From contig JAKRSE010000294.1 of the NCBI GenBank assembly GCA_022402505.1, positions 1 to 10,469 on the forward strand: a stretch of DNA of 10,469 nt, given 5' to 3'. The notes under the pieces are model-generated. The model had not been told where the DNA came from. It saw only the letters and a list, made by a program, of their open reading frames with translations, and made no database searches. The number at the start of each line of letters is the position of its first letter. The first letter of the stretch is position 1. Below, in pieces: positions 6,979 to 10,469 of this stretch. The translations under genes were made by a program, and so were the position numbers. The DNA comes from Fimbriimonadaceae bacterium (lineage in GTDB: Bacteria > Armatimonadota > Fimbriimonadia > Fimbriimonadales > Fimbriimonadaceae).

Positions 6979-7007
6979 TTGACACGAACCCTGATCTATT
7001 CTTTGAT
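6979..7007 (+). promoter_or_regulatory. Sigma70-like promoter
   Basis: A perfect -35 TTGACA (6979-6984), a 17-base spacer and TTTGAT (7002-7007, four of six -10 consensus bases) predict a start near 7014 and a leader of about 50 bases before the ATG at 7065. An eight-C tract ends seven bases before the -35. This is the best-matching classical promoter in the window. Confidence 0.6.
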
Positions 7008-7029
7008 CGGAGCTGTTCTTCCTTGGAGA

Positions 7030-7059
7030 ATGGCCATCTTGAACCTCTCCCGCATGTGA
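7030..7059 (+). CDS. Possible nine-residue leader peptide
   Basis: ATG at 7030 opens MAILNLSRM, closed by TGA at 7057-7059, five bases before the ATG of the cysteine-rich gene. GGAGA directly precedes the ATG, which is too close for an ideal Shine-Dalgarno. It lies within the predicted mRNA leader. It could couple translation or act as a leader peptide, or it may be chance. Confidence 0.2.
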   Translation: MAILNLSRM

Positions 7060-7064
7060 CCAAC

Positions 7065-7526
7065 ATGAAAATCAAGCTACAAAGCAGAAATCAGACCAGC
7101 GCTCTCGGCCGGTCTTTGCTGGCAATCGTCGCCACGCTGACTGCCGGAGTCACCCTTTCCGAGCAGGATCCGATCTACGCTCCGATGCCTTGGGACTTCC
7201 TGGAGACAACGAGTACGGCAAACTGTGGTCCTTACTGGTTCCGGTGCACGCCTTCCGGTTGCAGCTCAGTTATTGGCGTCAATTTCGGGATGTTGGCATC
7301 CGGTGCCTACTTTGAGTTCAAACCAAACAATATCCGCTTGAAGGCCTGCAGTCCACTCCCGAGCGTCGGAGGACCGGATAATCCTCCCTCCTGGGTTCCC
7401 CTATGTACAACGAAGTTGCTCGCCTGCGGCACCTGGAGATTCTACGTGGATTCCGAATGCATCTGCCCAGGTGGCCTTCGATTTTTTCCTGCCTGGCAAA
7501 AGGGATGCACCAGCCAACAGTTCTAG
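7065..7526 (+). CDS. Small cysteine-rich secreted protein, unrecognised
   Basis: I do not recognise this 153-residue protein. It has a basic N-terminus and a hydrophobic stretch (about 16-32) like a signal peptide or anchor. A mature part follows with nine cysteines at 54, 61, 66, 95, 114, 121, 132, 134 and 148, many tryptophans and aromatics, and repeated proline/glycine turns. This is consistent with a disulfide-stabilised extracytoplasmic domain; the odd cysteine number leaves one free or for an intermolecular bond. The pattern does not fit CxxCH heme or regular Fe-S motifs. Codon use is less GC-rich than in its neighbours. A strong promoter lies upstream and the stop TAG sits four bases before the next gene, so both are probably cotranscribed. 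The ATG 7065 has no clear Shine-Dalgarno; GTG 7056 is an alternative start. The frame itself stays open much further upstream, where it shadows the methyltransferase. Confidence 0.6.
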   Translation: MKIKLQSRNQTSALGRSLLAIVATLTAGVTLSEQDPIYAPMPWDFLETTSTANCGPYWFRCTPSGCSSVIGVNFGMLASGAYFEFKPNNIRLKACSPLPSVGGPDNPPSWVPLCTTKLLACGTWRFYVDSECICPGGLRFFPAWQKGCTSQQF

Positions 7527-7530
7527 AGGA

Positions 7531-8721
7531 ATGTTCCAACGTCAGATCTTCTATTTCGTCCTTCTCCTCGGTTTGCTGTCCGTTGCTCCGGCCCAGTCGC
7601 AGGGCTTGAGTGAGCTCACAGCCGAGCTGAGTCAGTCAGAAGCCAAAGCGGAGGCAGTCCTCAGGACCCTGAAGGTCGAGATCTCGGCCGTCAGCAGCTA
7701 CTCTTTCCGACGAACCGGGCAGGACCCCCTTGTGCCCGACACCGGCTCTGCGGATCGTACGCAGTTGCCTGACCAGATGCCTGGCGAATCTCCGGGCGCA
7801 AGCCTCCAGGCACGCCTCGCCGGCCCGTGGAGTTGGATCATGTTGTCGAAACCAGACGGTCCGGCTGCTTTCGGGTACGACGGCTCCACCAGGACCGAAC
7901 TAGGCACCCAGCCGGTTCTTGGTCAGGCAAGCGAAAGCGGGTTTCAATCTCAATCCTTGCTAGGTCTCCAGTTTCGGAATGAGTCGGCGACCGATGCGGG
8001 CCCCGCTCTGATGAGGTTTCTGGACACTCATGCCCTCCTTTTCCCTGTGCTTCCGCACGAGTTTCTGTTGATTCCACTCCGTAATCGAGGGTACGCACGG
8101 ATGTCGCAGAGATTGAGCGCCCTCGCGAGCCATGCCAACGCGGACGTGCGCGTCCTGAGGAATTCTCAAGGCTGGACGGTGACGATCAGCCCGCAGGCTG
8201 CCGCCAAGGCTCTGAGAAAGGACCCTCAACTGGCAGCGACTCCGAACCTTCTTGAGTTCCAGCGGATCGGCGGATTCCTGGTCCTCTCCCGCTGGGCCAG
8301 ATGGAACGAAGAAGTCGGCTCGGTCGCCGTAGACTTTCGAGCTTCCAGGTGGGTTATGAATGATGTCTTCGGTATTCCGCTCCCCACCGAGACGGCAGTG
8401 GATTCCCTCCTTTACCGCGACCAGCCCGACATGATAAACGGCAAGCCCAGCCCTGCGGACCCAAACCGAAGAGCCGTTTTTCCGGCACATTATGTCCGAA
8501 TCAACTATTCCCCCCTGAGCAACCCTAGGGCCAAGGACTTCCAGGTGGAGTTTCCTGTCGGCACCCGCGTCCAGCTGGACCGCGAAGGAACCCGATGGAT
8601 GGTGGTGCAGGCTCCATGGTGGCAGAACCCATGGCTTCTCTATGCCGGAATTGCCCTCGTCGGACTCTGTGGTGGGATCGCGGGGGCCAGGTTCTTTGGC
8701 CGAAGGAAGCGGCCTGCTTGA
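7531..8721 (+). CDS. Exported protein with C-terminal membrane anchor, unrecognised
   Basis: I do not recognise the family of this 396-residue protein. A signal peptide (MFQRQIF, then a hydrophobic core to about residue 20, possible cleavage in APAQSQ) is followed by a large extracytoplasmic region. It ends in a single membrane segment (about 367-387) and a basic tail GRRKRPA, so the topology should be N-out, C-in. Recurring SKPDGPAAFGYDGSTRTEL and RWARWNEEVGSVAVDFRASR segments look like beta-rich strands, as in LolA/lipoprotein-carrier-like folds, but that is a weak impression. FPVGTRVQLDREG (341-353) precedes the anchor. The tripartite end recalls surface-sorting tails but lacks a PEP or LPxTG motif. 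The start at ATG 7531 gives a clean signal peptide and has AGAGGA directly before it, overlapping the previous stop; GTG 7471 would overlap the upstream gene. Confidence 0.65.
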   Translation: MFQRQIFYFVLLLGLLSVAPAQSQGLSELTAELSQSEAKAEAVLRTLKVEISAVSSYSFRRTGQDPLVPDTGSADRTQLPDQMPGESPGASLQARLAGPWSWIMLSKPDGPAAFGYDGSTRTELGTQPVLGQASESGFQSQSLLGLQFRNESATDAGPALMRFLDTHALLFPVLPHEFLLIPLRNRGYARMSQRLSALASHANADVRVLRNSQGWTVTISPQAAAKALRKDPQLAATPNLLEFQRIGGFLVLSRWARWNEEVGSVAVDFRASRWVMNDVFGIPLPTETAVDSLLYRDQPDMINGKPSPADPNRRAVFPAHYVRINYSPLSNPRAKDFQVEFPVGTRVQLDREGTRWMVVQAPWWQNPWLLYAGIALVGLCGGIAGARFFGRRKRPA

Positions 8722-8750
8722 CCTGAAGGCGCGGTCTGAAAGATTCTGGC

Positions 8751-8756
8751 TACAAT
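8751..8756 (+). promoter_or_regulatory. -10 hexamer, candidate leaderless start
   Basis: TACAAT (five of six consensus bases) ends ten bases before the ATG at 8767, with no Shine-Dalgarno between. The spacing puts transcription start within a few bases of the start codon. No good -35 is seen at 16-18 bases. Confidence 0.5.
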
Positions 8757-8766
8757 TCCGGCAGGC

Positions 8767-9510
8767 ATGAGCAGCGTTGCTTCCACTCTTTTGGAGGAGA
8801 TGAACCGGGATGGGTTCGTCGTCCTCGACCGCCACTTTTCGGCCGAAGAACTGGCCGAGGTTGACCGGGAGCTGACCCGCTTCTTCGACGAAAGGACCGA
8901 AGCCCTGAAGCGCGAAGGCGATTCCGGAATCTCGCGGGCCGGGGAGATCGTGTTCGACAGCCACCTCGCCGAACGCTCCGACATCCTGCGCGGCTTCGTC
9001 ACCTCCCCCAAGATGGTCGCCCTGACGACCGCACTGCTCGGCCCCGATGTGGACCTCTACTGGAACCAGATCGTCTACAAGAGCCCGGAGACCGAAAAGC
9101 AGTTTCCCTGGCATCAGGACGACGCCTACACGCCGGTGGACCCCTCGCCCTACCTCACCCTTTGGATCGCCGTCAACGACGCCACGCTGGAGAACGGCTG
9201 CATCTCCGTCCTCCCCGGCTCCCACACCCGCGGGCTGATTCCCCACTCGCAGACCCCGGAAGGCTGGGCGGGACACTCGCTGGACGACCCGGATCAGGGA
9301 CGGCCGGTCCCGGTGGCGGCGGGCTCGGTCATCGCCTTCTGGTCGCTGACCCTGCACAAGAGCGGCCCGAATCGCAGCGAAGGGGTCCGCAAAGCCTACG
9401 TCGTCCAGTTCTGCAAGGCCGGCACCGTGCGGGCCGAAGATCGGGTTCCGGTGGACATTCAGATTCCGGTGAGCCGCGAGGGCCAAGCCGTCCGGCCCCA
9501 CACCGCCTGA
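8767..9510 (+). CDS. Phytanoyl-CoA dioxygenase (PhyH) family oxygenase
   Basis: This 247-residue protein is a non-heme Fe(II)/2-oxoglutarate-dependent oxygenase. The iron triad is visible as HxD in PWHQDDAYTP (His116, Asp118) and a distal His197 in LTLHKSGPN, with Arg208 eleven residues on as the likely 2-oxoglutarate carboxylate ligand. The DGFVVL near the N-terminus, LWIAVNDATLENGCISVLPGSH (PhyH core) and final RKAYVVQF strand are typical. The family hydroxylates small molecules ranging from phytanoyl-CoA to ectoine, halogenated compounds and natural products; the substrate here cannot be told. Length fits a complete cytoplasmic enzyme. It stands 45 bases after the previous gene with its own -10 and GC-rich codon use like the core genes, so it is not part of the lower-GC cassette. 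Confidence 0.9.
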   Translation: MSSVASTLLEEMNRDGFVVLDRHFSAEELAEVDRELTRFFDERTEALKREGDSGISRAGEIVFDSHLAERSDILRGFVTSPKMVALTTALLGPDVDLYWNQIVYKSPETEKQFPWHQDDAYTPVDPSPYLTLWIAVNDATLENGCISVLPGSHTRGLIPHSQTPEGWAGHSLDDPDQGRPVPVAAGSVIAFWSLTLHKSGPNRSEGVRKAYVVQFCKAGTVRAEDRVPVDIQIPVSREGQAVRPHTA

Positions 9511-9530
9511 GCCGCCGACGGTCCGCCACG

Positions 9531-9536
9531 TAGAAT
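9531..9536 (+). promoter_or_regulatory. -10 hexamer before mqnA, candidate leaderless start
   Basis: TAGAAT (five of six consensus bases) ends nine bases before the ATG at 9546. No classical -35 is seen. A weak GGG next to the ATG is too close for a Shine-Dalgarno. Confidence 0.45.
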
Positions 9537-9545
9537 CGAGTCGGG

Positions 9546-10355
9546 ATGTCCCTGCGCCTGGCCAGCGTGCCGTATCTGAACGCCTTTCCCCTCATCGCAC
9601 GGTTCCTGATGGAGCCGGGCGCCGGGGTGGAGGTGACGACGGACCTGCCCAGCCGGCTGCCGTCTCGACTTGCGGCAGGGTCGGCCGATGCCATCCTGGT
9701 CAGCAGCTGGGAGGCGCTCAGTCGCCCTGATCGACAGATCGTGCCTGGAGTCTGCATCGGAAGCCGGGGTCCGGTGCTCAGCGTGCGGCTGTTCAGCCGG
9801 GTGGAGTTCGGCGAGATCAGAACCCTCGCACCTGACCCGGCCAGCATGACCAGCAACGCTTTGGCGAGGATCCTGCTCTCGGAAGGGTTTTCGGTCGAAC
9901 CCCGGCTCACTGCCGCCCGCGAATCCTTGGCCGAAACCTTGCGGCACGCCGACGCTGCCGTCCTGATCGGCGACCGCGGCATGGAGGAGCCGTCGGAAGG
10001 CCTGCATGTCCTCGACCTCGGCGAGGCCTGGTTCGACCTGACCGGACTCCCCTTTGTCTGGGCTGCCTGGACCTGCTCGGGGAGTCCGACCGAGGGCCTG
10101 ACCGAGACCGTCAATGAGGCCGCCGGGTGGGCGGGACTCGGAGCGAACCTCGAGAGGACCGAACGCTCGGAGGCCGTGCTTGCCGAGGCTCTCCGGCGCT
10201 GGCCGATGGACGAGGGCCGCCTTCGTTCTTATCTCAACCAGGTGATGATCTATGGCCTGGACGCCGAGATGGAGGCCGGCCTGGACGCCTTCGGCCGGGC
10301 TCTGCAGCGTCACGGCCTGACCGAAGCTCCGGTCTCGGCCACAATGTCGAGGTGA
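9546..10355 (+). CDS. mqnA: Chorismate dehydratase MqnA, futalosine menaquinone pathway
   Basis: This 269-residue protein matches MqnA, which dehydrates chorismate to 3-[(1-carboxyvinyl)oxy]benzoate in the first step of the futalosine route to menaquinone. Signature segments in order are SVPYLNAFPL (7-16), the glycine-rich SRGPVLSVRLFSR (73-85), a serine/threonine-rich ligand loop ASMTSNALARILL (99-111), AVLIGDRGM (138-146), DLGEAWFDLTGLPFVWAAW (157-175) and YGLDAEMEAGLDAF (236-249). The fold is that of a periplasmic-binding protein, but there is no signal peptide and the enzyme is cytoplasmic. Length is usual for the family. No other mqn gene is adjacent within the window; the next gene overlaps its stop by four bases and looks like an aminotransferase. 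It complements the quinol-oxidising alternative complex III encoded at the left. Confidence 0.92.
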   Translation: MSLRLASVPYLNAFPLIARFLMEPGAGVEVTTDLPSRLPSRLAAGSADAILVSSWEALSRPDRQIVPGVCIGSRGPVLSVRLFSRVEFGEIRTLAPDPASMTSNALARILLSEGFSVEPRLTAARESLAETLRHADAAVLIGDRGMEEPSEGLHVLDLGEAWFDLTGLPFVWAAWTCSGSPTEGLTETVNEAAGWAGLGANLERTERSEAVLAEALRRWPMDEGRLRSYLNQVMIYGLDAEMEAGLDAFGRALQRHGLTEAPVSATMSR

Positions 10356-10469
10356 CCGGCGACGCTCTCCAGGTCGAGATTCTGGACCTCTACACCAGGC
10401 ACGTGAACCCCGGGCTGGCCCGGCTGATGAACTTTGCGGGTTTCGGCGTGGAAGTCCACGGCGAAGGAA
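10352..10469 (+). CDS. Probable class III aminotransferase, N-terminus (cut by right edge)
   Basis: A GTG at 10352 overlaps the mqnA stop (GTGA) and opens a frame running to the window edge, 39 codons long. The segment LYTRHVNPGLARLMNFAGF followed by a VEVHGEG-like strand resembles the N-terminus of PLP-dependent class III aminotransferases (acetylornithine/putrescine aminotransferase type). There LYxxxVNP precedes the substrate-covering arm. The PLP lysine and all catalytic residues lie outside the window, so the function stays open. The four-base overlap suggests translational coupling with mqnA. Confidence 0.6.
   Translation, partial: MTGDALQVEILDLYTRHVNPGLARLMNFAGFGVEVHGEG

Larger units (their letters stand above)
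6937..7064 (+). promoter_or_regulatory. Leader and promoter region of the two-gene secreted cassette
   Basis: These 128 bases follow the methyltransferase stop. They hold an eight-C tract (6964-6971), a promoter (6979-7007) and a nine-codon reading frame at 7030-7059 preceded by GGAGA. I see no hairpin with a T-run that would terminate the upstream cluster. Confidence 0.5.

Noticed and set aside
7065..7526. Heme or Fe-S cofactor sites in the cysteine-rich protein
   Set aside because: There is no CxxCH and no CxxCxxC ferredoxin pattern; the spacing is irregular, as in disulfide-bonded secreted domains.
8718..8756. TTGACC as a -35 for TACAAT
   Set aside because: The spacer is 27 bases, and the TTGACC includes the stop codon of the upstream gene.
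7960..9501. 513-residue minus-strand open frame opposite the anchored protein and the PhyH gene
   Set aside because: The plus strand has the PhyH iron triad and a signal-peptide protein; the antisense frame runs through two unrelated genes and their gap.

Overview
The window is GC-rich (roughly 60-68% by eye) bacterial chromosome, densely coded, with no RNA genes, transposases or CRISPR arrays that I can see. It encodes part of an alternative complex III (ActA, ActB), a fused heme O/heme A synthase, and MqnA of the futalosine menaquinone route. This points to an aerobic, menaquinone-using bacterium with a heme A-type terminal oxidase. Such a set occurs in groups such as Armatimonadota (Fimbriimonadia-like), Acidobacteriota and relatives. 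I lean weakly to an Armatimonadota-like lineage, but no sequence here fixes the taxonomy.

Layout. (1) Positions 1-4431, minus strand: a respiratory operon read right to left as ctaA-ctaB fusion, actA (pentaheme cytochrome c), then actB (Tat-exported, cut off by the left edge). (2) 4432-4729: a divergent intergenic region with promoter elements for both sides and two dyad-symmetric sites. (3) 4730-6936, plus strand: a tight three-gene cluster of a phosphodiester glycosidase-domain protein, an ALG5-like polyprenyl-phosphate glycosyltransferase and a class I SAM methyltransferase. It suggests cell-surface glycan work. (4) 6937-8721: a visibly lower-GC insert with its own sigma70-like promoter. 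It encodes two unrecognised secreted or membrane-anchored proteins, one small and rich in cysteine and one with an N-terminal signal peptide and a C-terminal membrane anchor. (5) 8767-9510: a phytanoyl-CoA dioxygenase family Fe(II)/2-oxoglutarate oxygenase. (6) 9546-end: mqnA, overlapping by four bases the start of a probable class III aminotransferase that runs off the right edge.

How the genes fit together. MqnA helps to make menaquinone. Alternative complex III oxidises menaquinol and passes electrons to cytochrome c or directly to an oxidase. CtaA-CtaB makes heme A for that oxidase, whose genes probably lie beyond the left edge.

The most interesting cross-cutting signal is a -10-like hexamer (TACCAT, CATAAT, TAGACT, TACAAT, TAGAAT) 8-10 bases before the start codon of five genes, with no Shine-Dalgarno between. 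This is the layout expected for leaderless transcripts. Genes inside clusters (actB, the methyltransferase) instead have Shine-Dalgarno-like sequences. The best candidate for something undescribed is the lower-GC pair of secreted proteins at 7065-8721.
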